A stretch of DNA of 64,000 nucleotides, taken from NCBI RefSeq assembly GCF_003337355.1, contig NZ_QPJW01000007.1, forward strand, positions 1 through 64,000, written 5' to 3'. This document shows, piece after piece, positions 15,238-24,343 of this stretch (positions within the stretch are counted from its first letter, which is position 1; every line of letters begins with the position of its first letter). The position numbers and the translations under genes were made by a program. Source of the DNA: Fontibacillus phaseoli (lineage in GTDB: Bacteria; Bacillota; Bacilli; Paenibacillales; Paenibacillaceae). Under the pieces are notes generated by a model that did no database searches, was not told the DNA's origin, and saw only the letters and a program-made list of their open reading frames with translations.

Positions 15238-17571
15238 ATGCCACAACTCGTCACCAAGCCCAATAACCGTCAACTTGCGTTCGATAACGAACGCCTCGGC
15301 GTTTACGCCGATCGCATTCTGGACGGATTACATACACTGGACAAGGAGCGCCTGCTGCGCGGCGTAAACGCCAAGCTCAAACGCGACGAAGTAACCGGAG
15401 AAGAAATCAGCAGCGCATTCACGATGTCGGCGCTGGAACTCGTCACGAAAGAAGAGCCGGACTGGAAGTTTGCGGCGGCCCGTTCTCTGCTGACCTCCCT
15501 GTACAAAAAAGCGGCGGTCAACCGCCGCTACAAAGCCTATCCCGAAGAACCCTACGGTTCGTTCTATCATCTGATCACCGACTTATGCAAAATCGGCATC
15601 TACCGCGAGGAATTACTGGAGTACTATACCAAGGAGCAAATTGAAGAATTGGGCCAATGCATCTATCCTTCCCGCGATCTGCTGTTTGATTACATCGGCC
15701 TTCTGACGTTGACCGAGCGCTATTTGGCAACCGACTTTGAAGGACGGATCATGGAGCTCCCGCAGGAACGTTATATGGTCATCGCCATGTACCTCATGCA
15801 CCGGGAGCCTGCGGAAACTCGTCTTGAGCTCGTTAAGGAAGCTTACTGGGCGATGAGCAACATTTACATGACTGCCGCGACCCCAACGATGTCCAATGCG
15901 GGTAAGAAAGTCGCCGGCCAGCTCTCCAGCTGCTTCATCGATACGGTGGACGACTCGCTGGAAGGTATTTTCGACTCCAACACCGACGTGGCCCGGCTCA
16001 GCAAAATGGGCGGCGGGATCGGCGTTTACCTCGGCAAAGTGCGTGCACGCGGATCCGATATCCGCGGCCACAAAAACACCAGCTCCGGCGTCATCCCATG
16101 GATTCGCCAGCTGAACAACACGGCCGTCAGCGTCGACCAGCTCGGCACGCGCAAAGGCGCGATCGCCGTTTACCTGGACGTGTTTCACAAAGACATTCTC
16201 GCCTTCCTCGACCTCAAGCTGAATAACGGCGACGAGCGGATGCGCGCACATGACGTGTTCCACGGTGTTTGCCTGCCGGACCTGTTCATGGAAGCCGTCG
16301 AAGCGCGCGGCGAATGGAACCTGTTCTGCCCGCACGAAGTGAAGAAAACGATGGGCTGGAAAGATGCGAACGGCCGGCCGCTCGGCCTGGAAGATTTTTA
16401 CGATAACGAGTTCGGCCAAGGCCAGTTCCGCGAAAAATACGCGGAGGCGGTCAATCACCCGACCTTGTCCCGCATCACGATGCCGGCGATCGATATTATG
16501 AAACGGATCATGAAATCGCAGCTGGAGACGGGAACGCCGTACATGTTCTACCGCGATACGGTCAACCGCGCCAACCCGAACCGGGAGCACGGCATGATCT
16601 ACTCGTCCAATCTGTGCACGGAAATCATGCAGAACCAATCCCCGACCGTGGTCGAGCAAGAAGAGCTCGTGACGAAGGACGGACAAACCCGGATCGTCGT
16701 CTCGAAAATCCCGGGCGATTTCGTGGTCTGCAACCTGAACTCGATCCATCTGGCCCGGGCCGTGCCGGCCGGCGTGCTCGACAGGCTGGTACCGATCCAG
16801 ACACGGATGCTCGACAACGTCATCGACATCAACAATATCGAAGTCCTGCAGGCGCAGTATACGAACAGCCAGTACCGGGCCATCGGTCTGGGCACATTCG
16901 GCTTGCATCACCTGCTCGCGCTCGAAGGCATCCGCTGGGAATCCGACGAAGCCGTTGCCTATAATGATGCGCTTTACGAGAAAATCAACTACCTGCTTGT
17001 CAAATCCAGCATGGAGCTGGCCGTCGAAAAGGGCCGGTATCCGAAGTTCGCCGGCTCCGACTGGGAGAACGGGCAGTACTTCACGTATCGCGGATACACG
17101 GACGGCTCCCGCGAGGGCAAATTTGTAACGACCGAACAATGGAAAGAACTTGCCGAGCAAGTCAGCAAAAACGGCGTGCGCAACGCCTGGATGTTCGCGA
17201 TCGCGCCGAACGGCTCGACTTCGATCATCGCCGGATCTACCGCGAGCATCGACCCGCTCTATGAGTTGCTCTCTTATGAAGAGAAAACAACGTATAAGAT
17301 CGCTAATCCGGCGCCTGATCTGTCCGAGAAAACGATCTGGTACTACAAGACGGCGTTCCTGATCGACCAGCACGCGTCCATCAACATGGCGTCCGCCCGT
17401 CAACGCCACGTAGACCAAGGGCAAAGCTTCAACTTCTACGTGCGCCCGGACATCAAAGCGAGCGAGTTCCTGGAACTCCATCTACACGCCTGGAAGGCCG
17501 GCCTGAAATCCACCTATTATGTTCGCAGTCGGGCATTGACCATTGAAGAGTGCGAATCCTGCGCTTCATAA
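15238..17571 (+). CDS. nrdA: Class I ribonucleotide reductase alpha subunit
   Basis: 777 residues, the aerobic reductase that makes deoxyribonucleotides with the radical-generating beta subunit. An N-terminal ATP-cone-like region (about residues 1-95) aligns with E. coli NrdA by eye but has lost the usual KRDG (KPNNRQ instead). Active-site cysteines occur in QLSSCF (about 225) and VVCNLNS (about 500), and NLCTEI (about 460) carries the catalytic Asn-Cys-Glu. The radical-path pair YY lies in STYYVRSRA. The C-terminus ends CESCAS, the swinging thiol pair. No NrdI or NrdH is nearby, which fits class Ia better than Ib. The start follows GCGAGGA. Confidence 0.95.
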   Translation: MPQLVTKPNNRQLAFDNERLGVYADRILDGLHTLDKERLLRGVNAKLKRDEVTGEEISSAFTMSALELVTKEEPDWKFAAARSLLTSLYKKAAVNRRYKAYPEEPYGSFYHLITDLCKIGIYREELLEYYTKEQIEELGQCIYPSRDLLFDYIGLLTLTERYLATDFEGRIMELPQERYMVIAMYLMHREPAETRLELVKEAYWAMSNIYMTAATPTMSNAGKKVAGQLSSCFIDTVDDSLEGIFDSNTDVARLSKMGGGIGVYLGKVRARGSDIRGHKNTSSGVIPWIRQLNNTAVSVDQLGTRKGAIAVYLDVFHKDILAFLDLKLNNGDERMRAHDVFHGVCLPDLFMEAVEARGEWNLFCPHEVKKTMGWKDANGRPLGLEDFYDNEFGQGQFREKYAEAVNHPTLSRITMPAIDIMKRIMKSQLETGTPYMFYRDTVNRANPNREHGMIYSSNLCTEIMQNQSPTVVEQEELVTKDGQTRIVVSKIPGDFVVCNLNSIHLARAVPAGVLDRLVPIQTRMLDNVIDINNIEVLQAQYTNSQYRAIGLGTFGLHHLLALEGIRWESDEAVAYNDALYEKINYLLVKSSMELAVEKGRYPKFAGSDWENGQYFTYRGYTDGSREGKFVTTEQWKELAEQVSKNGVRNAWMFAIAPNGSTSIIAGSTASIDPLYELLSYEEKTTYKIANPAPDLSEKTIWYYKTAFLIDQHASINMASARQRHVDQGQSFNFYVRPDIKASEFLELHLHAWKAGLKSTYYVRSRALTIEECESCAS

Positions 17572-17917
17572 ATAGCAGCTCGTCCGAATGATTAGTTTTT
17601 GCCTACCGGAATAGCGGACAAATTGGCCGTTATCCTCCTCACTTAAGCGTTTTTGAAATGAATAGCGGACTTTTAGGACGCTATTCTACTCGCAAGAGTC
17701 CATATGACGCGACATCTAGCCATTGACCGGAAATAGCGTCCAGAAAGTCTGCTATTTCCATGGAATTCGCCGAAAACGGTCAGATAAGACCGAAAAAGTC
17801 CGCTATTATTCTTACAGCGAGCGAACCATAGGAGGTTCGCTCGTCCCAACTCATAGGACAATCGAATGTTTTGGACGTACCGATCACAACGATTGAATAA
17901 TCAAGGAGATGAAATCC
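17572..17917. repeat. nrdA-nrdB spacer packed with short palindromes
   Basis: 346 bp without a gene. It holds four imperfect palindromes built on AATAGCGGAC...GTCCGCTATT (about 17602-17632, 17660-17690, 17730-17762 and 17795-17812) and a perfect 10-bp stem, CGAGCGAACC/GGTTCGCTCG, at 17818-17843 with a 6-nt loop and no T tail. The palindromes do not look like terminators. They match in architecture the spacers near 22, 35 and 54 kb. Confidence 0.65.
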
Positions 17918-18949
17918 ATGCAACTGCAAACGATTTTTAACACGGAGGCACCGAATAAATCTACGCGGATCATTGGCGGCGAGTGCTCGGGGATTCTGAA
18001 CTGGAACGACATCCGCATGCCGCATATGTATAAGCTGTACAAAGTACTGCTTCTCAACCACTGGATCGCCGACGAAATTCCGATGAACAAGGATGCCCAG
18101 CAGTTCGTCCAGCTTGATTCCGAGGAACAGCGCACCTTTAAAATCAACATCTCGTTGCTCGCGGTGCTGGATTCGATGCAGACGATGTTCGTCGGGGACG
18201 TGAAGCGGTATTTTACCGACTCCTCGCTGGAGGCCATTTCGGCGATTATCGGGCAGCAAGAAGTCGTGCACAACCAGTCGTATTCCTACGTGCTCTCCTC
18301 CATCGTTTCCGATCAAGAGCAAAAAGAGATTTTCGAATACTGGAAACATGACCCGGTACTGCTGGAACGCAACAAGTTCATTTCCGACATCTATCAAAAC
18401 TTCCGCGACGATGCTACTCCGCAATCCTTTTTCGAGGCGCTCGTGGCCGATCTCATCCTGGAAGGCATTTTCTTCTACAGTACATTTGCTTTCTTCTACA
18501 ACCTGGCCCGCGACCAAAAAATGATGGGCACGAGCCAAATGATCTCCTACATTCAACGCGACGAGAACCAGCACTGCTACTTCTTCGCCGAAGTGTTCAA
18601 GCAGTTGCTGATCGACTATCCGGAACTGAACACCAAAGAGAACATCGACTATGTCTACCGCACCATCGACCGTGCCGTTGAACTCGAAACGAACTGGGCC
18701 CATTATACGCTGAAAGAAGTCCGCGGCATCGACCTGAACGAGCTGTCCGACTACATCAAATACATCGCTAATAAACGCCTGACCTTGATGGGGCTGGAAA
18801 AAGGTTACCAAGGCGTCGACGTCAACTGCATGCCGTGGATCAAACCCTTCTCCGACGAAGCGCTCAATGCAACGAAGACCGACTTCTTCGAAGCCAAGTC
18901 GCGCAACTACGGCAAAGTCGGCGACGACAACGGGTTCGACGATTTGTAA
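17918..18949 (+). CDS. nrdB: Class I ribonucleotide reductase beta subunit
   Basis: 343 residues, the diiron protein that generates the radical used by NrdA. Ligand and radical motifs are in place: Asp in LLAVLDSM, then QEVVHNQSYSY with Glu, His and the radical Tyr at the same spacing as E. coli 115/118/122, a Glu in DLILEGIFFY, and the final ExxH in RDENQHC. The tyrosyl radical residue is therefore present. The second ATG (17918) was chosen because AAGGAG lies 10 bp upstream, whereas the first ATG (17909) is only 1-2 bp from the site. A terminator follows directly. Confidence 0.95.
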   Translation: MQLQTIFNTEAPNKSTRIIGGECSGILNWNDIRMPHMYKLYKVLLLNHWIADEIPMNKDAQQFVQLDSEEQRTFKINISLLAVLDSMQTMFVGDVKRYFTDSSLEAISAIIGQQEVVHNQSYSYVLSSIVSDQEQKEIFEYWKHDPVLLERNKFISDIYQNFRDDATPQSFFEALVADLILEGIFFYSTFAFFYNLARDQKMMGTSQMISYIQRDENQHCYFFAEVFKQLLIDYPELNTKENIDYVYRTIDRAVELETNWAHYTLKEVRGIDLNELSDYIKYIANKRLTLMGLEKGYQGVDVNCMPWIKPFSDEALNATKTDFFEAKSRNYGKVGDDNGFDDL

Positions 18950-18958
18950 AATAAAAAT

Positions 18959-19006
18959 ATCGCTATTCTCCGGTGTTTTTATCACCACGGAGATAGCGAT
19001 TTTTTT
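18959..19006 (+). terminator. Terminator after nrdB
   Basis: ATCGCTAT and CTCCG pair with CGGAG and ATAGCGAT around an inner GGTG/CACC helix. Seven T residues follow. Confidence 0.9.
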
Positions 19007-19013
19007 ATAAATA

Positions 19014-19892
19014 TTAGCCTTTTCTTCTGATCGGAATCCAGACCTCGCTCTTGGAATCCACTTGCTGTTCATCCAGCCAATTGTATTTTTCAATGCACGG
19101 TCCCTCTACCTGCTCAAAATGGGCCGAAGGAAACCATTCGGCATAAATTCGCCTCCATACGTCCAAAATCCCAGTTCCGATTTCAATATCTTCCGTGATC
19201 GCCTCGTAACCTTCAAAGACCGCATACGTTTGCTGCGGCAGCTCCAAAACGGTAAGGCCGTAGGGAACCTCACGATCCCCGGCTAGCTCGCAGCCCATTA
19301 AGTAACGTTTGCCTCCGTCTTCGCCGAAATCGTAATGATAGCCGAAAAGCAGCGAACCCGCTTCCCTGCCGGCAGCCTCATTGATCGCGTCATGCGTGCC
19401 GTCCCTCCAAATTTGTTCCACAAACCGCGGTACTTCGTCCTGTGGATCGCTGTGGACGATAACCTCTTTACCGATGACGGTACAGCCCTTTTCCTCCGCA
19501 ATGCGATAGTTCATTTCCCTTACCCCTCTAATTTGAATTTGAAAAGAGAGCGGCGGAAACGACTTCAGCTTCACGTCTTTTTTTCGGGCAGCGGACGGCG
19601 ACACGCCATGCAGCCGGGTAAATGCTTTGGTGAACACCTCCGGGCTGTCGTAACCATATTTCAGCGCGGTATCGATGACCTTGCAGCAGCCCGACAGCTC
19701 CTCCGCAGCCAGCGTCAGCCGACGATTCCGAATGTACTCGGTTACGGTAAAGCCGGTCAAGGCATGGAACATGCGTTGAAAATGATATTTCGAGGACAGG
19801 GCCGCCTTGGCCACATCGTCAATCACGACTTCCGTTTGCAAATGCGCCTCAATATAATTGATGGCGTCGCGCAGCAACCTCAGCGTTTCCAT
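19014..19892 (-). CDS. AraC family regulator with GyrI-like effector domain
   Basis: 292 residues. Two helix-turn-helix motifs at the N-terminus (about residues 10-105, including SSKYHFQRMFHALTGFTVTE) are followed by a GyrI-like small-molecule-binding domain (about 125-290). This is the order of the Rob/BltR-like multidrug-sensing group. The ATG at 19892 was preferred because AAGGAG lies 9 bp upstream. Convergent with nrdB and sharing its terminator. The target genes are not evident from position. Confidence 0.88.
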   Translation of the reverse strand: METLRLLRDAINYIEAHLQTEVVIDDVAKAALSSKYHFQRMFHALTGFTVTEYIRNRRLTLAAEELSGCCKVIDTALKYGYDSPEVFTKAFTRLHGVSPSAARKKDVKLKSFPPLSFQIQIRGVREMNYRIAEEKGCTVIGKEVIVHSDPQDEVPRFVEQIWRDGTHDAINEAAGREAGSLLFGYHYDFGEDGGKRYLMGCELAGDREVPYGLTVLELPQQTYAVFEGYEAITEDIEIGTGILDVWRRIYAEWFPSAHFEQVEGPCIEKYNWLDEQQVDSKSEVWIPIRRKG

Positions 19893-20009
19893 CCGCCTCA
19901 TCTCCTTTCAAATCCAGTGTACCGGGGACTAAACATTCCTTCCTGTCCGCGGATGCGCGATGTTGTCCGAAAATGCATTATAGAAAACTGCGCAGCCAAG
20001 TGTCCCTGT

Positions 20010-20900
20010 CTAGCGGTGCCCGATACCGCCCAGCTCTTGCCTCAAACATTGATAGACTTTGCTGGCGGTCACGGTCAATGGAGATTCCGGCCCCCTGCTT
20101 AAAAGGCCGATGCTCATATCGATCGGCACATCCATGGGTCGTGCCACGGTTCCGGCAGGAACCGGGCTCAGACCGTTTTCCGGCACGAGCGCGATGCCGA
20201 GTCCCGCTTCCACATAATACTGAAGCGCCGTCATACCGCCGATTTCCATCGTATCCAGCGGAGTAACCGCCGCTTCCTTTAGCGCCATTTCCAGCTTTCT
20301 GCGGTACGGACAAGTAGCCGATGTGATGAGCAGACGATGACCTTGAAAATCAGCCGGAGCCAGGGTCGATTTGCCGGTCAGAACATGGTTCTCAGGCAGG
20401 AGGACGACGAACTTTTCATCAAACAGCGGCTCGAAATATAGCCCGGTTGTCAGATCAGGGGCTGAACAAAGCGCAAAATCCAATTCCCCTTTAAGGATCT
20501 GCTCGCTCATATTCACGCTGCTTCCCATGTCCACGGACAGTTTTATTTTCGGAAACATAGATTGGAACCGGCCTATTAATTTCGGCAAGCGGTGGCTTGC
20601 CGTCGGCTCCGTCACGCCGAGGCGAACATGCCCCGCTTCGCCCGACTGAATATCCGCCAGATTACTTTGCAACTGCTCCAGCCTGTTCACGATTTGCAAA
20701 CTTTGCTCGTAAAACAGTCGCCCCGCCTCCGTTAGCGCGATGGTTTTGCCTCGTTCGAGCAGTTCCACGCCCAGTTCGGATTCAAGCCTCTGCATCTGCA
20801 TCGTGACCGTAGATTGCGCATAGTTCATCTCTTCGGCAGCCCGTATAAAGCTTCCGTATTTTACGATCAAGTGAAACGTCTTCAAGTTTTTCATATCCAT
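20010..20900 (-). CDS. LysR family transcriptional regulator
   Basis: 296 residues. The N-terminal winged helix (FIRAAEEMNYAQSTVTMQMQRLESELG, with helices at about residues 18-45) is followed by the substrate-binding LysR domain (about 90-290). It is transcribed away from a short-chain dehydrogenase gene across a 122-bp AT-rich spacer that contains a LysR-type inverted repeat, so it most likely controls that enzyme and itself. Confidence 0.92.
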   Translation of the reverse strand: MDMKNLKTFHLIVKYGSFIRAAEEMNYAQSTVTMQMQRLESELGVELLERGKTIALTEAGRLFYEQSLQIVNRLEQLQSNLADIQSGEAGHVRLGVTEPTASHRLPKLIGRFQSMFPKIKLSVDMGSSVNMSEQILKGELDFALCSAPDLTTGLYFEPLFDEKFVVLLPENHVLTGKSTLAPADFQGHRLLITSATCPYRRKLEMALKEAAVTPLDTMEIGGMTALQYYVEAGLGIALVPENGLSPVPAGTVARPMDVPIDMSIGLLSRGPESPLTVTASKVYQCLRQELGGIGHR

Positions 20901-20920
20901 ACTTGTTCACCGGATTTCGA

Positions 20921-20937
20921 ATTCAATATTTTTGAAT
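20921..20937. promoter_or_regulatory. Candidate LysR operator
   Basis: ATTCAA-TATTT-TTGAAT is a perfect 6-bp inverted repeat with a 5-bp centre, 21 bp upstream of the LysR start and about 85 bp before the divergent dehydrogenase. It fits the T-N11-A pattern. Confidence 0.45.
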
Positions 20938-21022
20938 GATATAATCATTTAATTCAATTATACAAATACCCACAAGAAAGATAAAATACGTTGTATCACA
21001 CAGATCACGGGGAGGTTTATCC

Positions 21023-21763
21023 ATGAACCTAAACAATAAAGTAGCTCTCGTCACCGGGGGCGGAACGGGAATCGGCCGGGCGATTAGTTTGGCGTTAACT
21101 GAACGCGGCGCTATCGTAGGGGTCAATTATTCCCGCTCCAAGGACGAGGCGGAAGCCACGGTTCAAGAAATTACTAGCCAGGGAGGCCGCGCCGTCGCCA
21201 TCCAAGCTAATGTCGCCAACGAGGCGGAAGTCCGGAATATTGCCGATCAATTGGCCGCACAATTCGGGTCGATTGATTTGCTGGTGAACAACGCCGGAAT
21301 CACGAAGCATATTCCACTGAACGATCTGGAGGGTGCAAATGAGGCCGTATGGGATGAGTTGTACGCTGTGAATGTAAAGGGGATGTTTTTCTGCGCCCGG
21401 GCGGTGGCTCCCTGGATGAAGAAAAACAAGACCGGAGCCATCGTCAACCTTGGCAGCATAGCGGGCCTAACCGGATCGGGCTCCTCGCTACCCTATGCCG
21501 TATCCAAAGCCGCGGTTCATGGCTTGACGAAATCGCTAGCCCGGGCTTTGGCCCCGGATATCACGGTCAACTGCATCGTGCCCGGAGCGGTGGCCACCCG
21601 CTGGTGGGATGGCAAAGAAGATCAAATGCGGAAGCTTGCCCCGAACCTGCTCCTACAGCGCATCGCCGCACCCGAAGATATCGCCCGCATGGTGTGCGCC
21701 GCCCTGGAGCAAGAGGCGATGACCGGCCAAATCATCACCGTGGACAGTGGACAAACCTTGTAG
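21023..21763 (+). CDS. Short-chain dehydrogenase/reductase
   Basis: 246 residues of the classical SDR family (NAD(P)-dependent oxidoreductases). The cofactor motif TGGGTGIG is near residue 11, NNAG near 91, the catalytic Ser in LGSIAGL (about 142), and YAVSK (Tyr/Lys, about 155). The substrate cannot be told. FabG-like reductases have the same layout. The ATG follows GGGGAGG. It is divergent from the LysR gene, its likely regulator. Confidence 0.9.
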   Translation: MNLNNKVALVTGGGTGIGRAISLALTERGAIVGVNYSRSKDEAEATVQEITSQGGRAVAIQANVANEAEVRNIADQLAAQFGSIDLLVNNAGITKHIPLNDLEGANEAVWDELYAVNVKGMFFCARAVAPWMKKNKTGAIVNLGSIAGLTGSGSSLPYAVSKAAVHGLTKSLARALAPDITVNCIVPGAVATRWWDGKEDQMRKLAPNLLLQRIAAPEDIARMVCAALEQEAMTGQIITVDSGQTL

Positions 21764-22494
21764 GCGGTGATGATCGCTAACCTATACCCCCTTGTGAGAG
21801 CAAGGCTGACTAATGCCGATTAAAGTGGAATTAAGGGGCTACTGCGGGATATGATAGACATGGGGGCAAGGAGGACGGGGGCTACTGCAAACATTACGGA
21901 CTATTGCAACTACTGCGAACTACTGCAACTACTGCAACTACTGCAACTACTGCAACTACTGCAACTACTGCGACTACTGCGAACCATTGCGGACTTGCGT
22001 GGTATTGCGGAACACTGCGAACTTTTGCAAACTATTACGAACCACTCCGAACTACTGCGGATTAAATTAACTGGATTTCCTCCAGTTAATTCGCCGCTTT
22101 CCTGCATCTTTCCGAAATTAGCTGGAAAACCTCCAGCTATTCAGACGAATTTCGGCCCATAAGCCCCATTAATCGCTGAATTAACTGGAGGTTTTCCATT
22201 TAAATATGAGTTCTAGCTAAATGTACGAAAATTACCTGTAGGTTTTCCAGTTAAGTTCACGCGTTCCCACCGCAACGTCTTCTTGGTTAGCCCTTCGTGC
22301 CACGTGCTTGTTGGTTTTATCGATGTGCCTGTGCTACAGCTACATGCCTGCTTGGTGTGTCGATGTGCCTGTGCTACAGCTACATGCCTGCTGGGCGTGT
22401 CCGATGCGTGCCTGTGCTACGGCTATGTGACCGTTGATGTGTTATTGCGTGAGATTATGTCACGCCGCTGCACCTCCACCGCTGCGCCCTTTTC
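21764..22494. repeat. Repeat-rich intergenic region
   Basis: 731 bp without a convincing gene. Three kinds of repeat follow one another. First come 9-bp CTACTGCAA units at 21901-21982 (five perfect copies at 21920-21964, degenerate units beyond). Then come four GGA...TCC palindromes, at 22065-22091 (AATTAACTGGA with TCCAGTTAATT), 22117-22141, 22180-22204 and 22231-22254. Last is a 40-bp tandem repeat at 22320-22399 with a degraded third copy to about 22430. An open frame over the 9-bp repeats encodes Leu/Gln runs and is probably an artefact. Confidence 0.8.
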
Positions 22495-23670
22495 CTACGT
22501 GTCCATGCTGATGTCATTCCAGGCTTCATCCCGGTAGCCGATCATCCAGAACAGTGCCCGGCGGCGTTCAAGCACAACACTTTCGTTCAAGCCGGCCGGG
22601 GCTTCTTTGCCCTGAATCCGCGCATTGACGCACGCCCAGTGCAGGCGGTAGATTTTATCCGCTTCATCCAAAATGTCCTCCGAGCGCCGCATTGCCGTTT
22701 TATCCAAAAACTCGTCGAAGGAATCGCAACCGGACACCACGTTAATCGCATATTCGCAGTCACACGTGTCATCGGGAAAATCTAGCTCTTCCAGCAGGCC
22801 AAGACCCCAGAGGAGGCCCCAATAAGCCTCATATTGCCAGACCAGATTGACGGCGTCCCGACGATCCGGCTCCGATTGCCCTAACAGGTCCCGCTCAAAT
22901 TCGGTCAACTCTTCCGTGACTCCGAATTTATCCAGCATGCGCGTGACGAACACCTTCGATTCCCGCAAATCTTCTCCCTGGTTCACATCGCAGGCATATT
23001 GAATGACTATCAGCAGGGCAACCGCCCTGCGGGCAAGCTGCTCCCGCGATTTTACCGCCAGTTCTTCCAGAGGAGGAAGCTCCGGCAAAGTTTCAAGAAA
23101 CGGAACCTCCCGTTCCTTCAAGTATTCCATACTCCTCTGCTTTCTTTGCCCGCCTTCGGCAGAGAATTTGTCTTCCCCCCTGATTTTTTTCGTGCAGGCA
23201 TGGGGTCTGAAATCGGAAGGACCCGATTTGCCGTCGGCCGTTACGATCACCTTGCCCTCCCCGTCCAAAAGCATGCCGTCAGGAAGAAAGCAGATGCCAT
23301 TTAACTTTCCGGCCAGTTCAACGAACAATTTCAGGTAATCGTTACCGTATTCCTTCTCCGTCTCGATCGCAAGCATCGTATTGATAACGGAGATCTGCGT
23401 CAGAACCCGGTATTGCAAATCTTCGTCCTCGAACGGAATACGCTGGTAAAACCCCATCATACCCGGAATATTGTTCTCAAAATAATCCGGATCGCTGTCC
23501 TCGGAGGCTACCCGGATTGTTATTTTGTTTTTACTGAACCAACCTTTCGGTTGAATCACCATTTCATGGGACGATCCGCCCACCTTGAATCCATCCCGGA
23601 AAACCTCATGAATAAGAGCCTCAATATCTCTAGTGTCGTTTCGCGATGCAAATATCGTGAAGTATGGCAT
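22495..23670 (-). CDS. DUF4272 domain protein
   Basis: 391 residues, cytoplasmic, with no signal or membrane segment. The C-terminal part (about residues 200-391, closing with ERRRALFWMIGY and WNDISMDT) fits the DUF4272 family of unknown function. The N-terminal 180 residues form a separate region (PYFTIFASRNDTRDIEALIH). The ATG at 23670 was chosen for the GAGGAGG site 6 bp upstream. DUF4272 proteins are sometimes found near contact-dependent or toxin loci, but no such partner is seen here. Confidence 0.75.
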   Translation of the reverse strand: MPYFTIFASRNDTRDIEALIHEVFRDGFKVGGSSHEMVIQPKGWFSKNKITIRVASEDSDPDYFENNIPGMMGFYQRIPFEDEDLQYRVLTQISVINTMLAIETEKEYGNDYLKLFVELAGKLNGICFLPDGMLLDGEGKVIVTADGKSGPSDFRPHACTKKIRGEDKFSAEGGQRKQRSMEYLKEREVPFLETLPELPPLEELAVKSREQLARRAVALLIVIQYACDVNQGEDLRESKVFVTRMLDKFGVTEELTEFERDLLGQSEPDRRDAVNLVWQYEAYWGLLWGLGLLEELDFPDDTCDCEYAINVVSGCDSFDEFLDKTAMRRSEDILDEADKIYRLHWACVNARIQGKEAPAGLNESVVLERRRALFWMIGYRDEAWNDISMDT

Positions 23671-23713
23671 ACATTTCCTCCTCAATAAAGCAGATATAAT
23701 TTCATTACATCGA

Positions 23714-24080
23714 TCATTTACGCGCTAAAATAAAAAAGCGATGCTCCCGGCTTGCAACAAATCCATCCCGATTCAAGTTTTGTGCAGCTTGCAAAGCTGT
23801 TCGAAACAATGATCCATTGAAAAATCCGGCAGACTTCCTCCACCGCGAACGCCTCGTGCCTGTTGATTACAAGGTCGAACATACCGCTTTCAAACGGCAA
23901 ATCATTGTCATCCTCAATCAGCTTGACATCTATGCCGGAAAGCGTCAGCTTGTCGCTGCATAGCTCATAGTTGGGAAGATAGGCTTCCGTCGCATACGTC
24001 CTGCCACCCGGGGGCGGCAGGGATAACAGAAACTCACCGCCGCCTGTACCCATATCGAGCATGACGGTATGTTCATTCAT
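23714..24080 (-). pseudogene. SAM-dependent methyltransferase remnant
   Basis: The N-terminal part shows motif I (VMLDMGTGGGEFLLSL), motif II (YATEAYLPNYELC) and FDLVINRHEAF of a class I methyltransferase. About 40-50 residues normally before this are absent. After EEVCRIF the frame turns to nonsense, while the neighbouring frame carries a typical C-terminal tail (LQAAQNLNRDGFVASREHR... to a TGA at 23714). A central piece is therefore deleted and the ends lie in different frames. The gene cannot make an active enzyme. Confidence 0.8.
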
Positions 24081-24343
24081 GGATTTGTGCCCCTCTCACT
24101 TTTGTTTGCAAAAAGATAGAGTAGGTGCAGCCGCCCGATAACGCCAACCTTTAAGCCCGGTACATTCGGTTATCGGTGGAATGCAACTGCACCGGGCAGA
24201 TACCGTGTTTAAAAACCATCAACATACGCATTAACATCATCACCTCATAGTCGGGATACGGTTCGTGCAGCATTAGAGTCGTCAACTCCGGCATTCTTGT
24301 TTTCAACGATTTCCGGTTCATTTTTCCTGACTACCGCTCTTCC

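Noticed and set aside
15613..17481. 622-codon open frame antisense to nrdA
   Set aside because: It is the mirror of a strongly conserved gene with GC-rich third positions. The protein is His/Arg/Asp-rich, has no ribosome binding site and no family resemblance.
17780..19093. 437-codon open frame antisense to nrdB
   Set aside because: Same reason: codon-bias shadow of nrdB running through its terminator.
21851..22162. 103-codon frame encoding Leu-Leu-Gln repeats
   Set aside because: It is created by the 9-bp CTACTGCAA tandem repeat in one frame and runs on into palindromic spacer DNA.
21901..22430. Possible CRISPR array
   Set aside because: The 9-bp and 40-bp units are directly adjacent with no unique spacers, and no cas genes are present.
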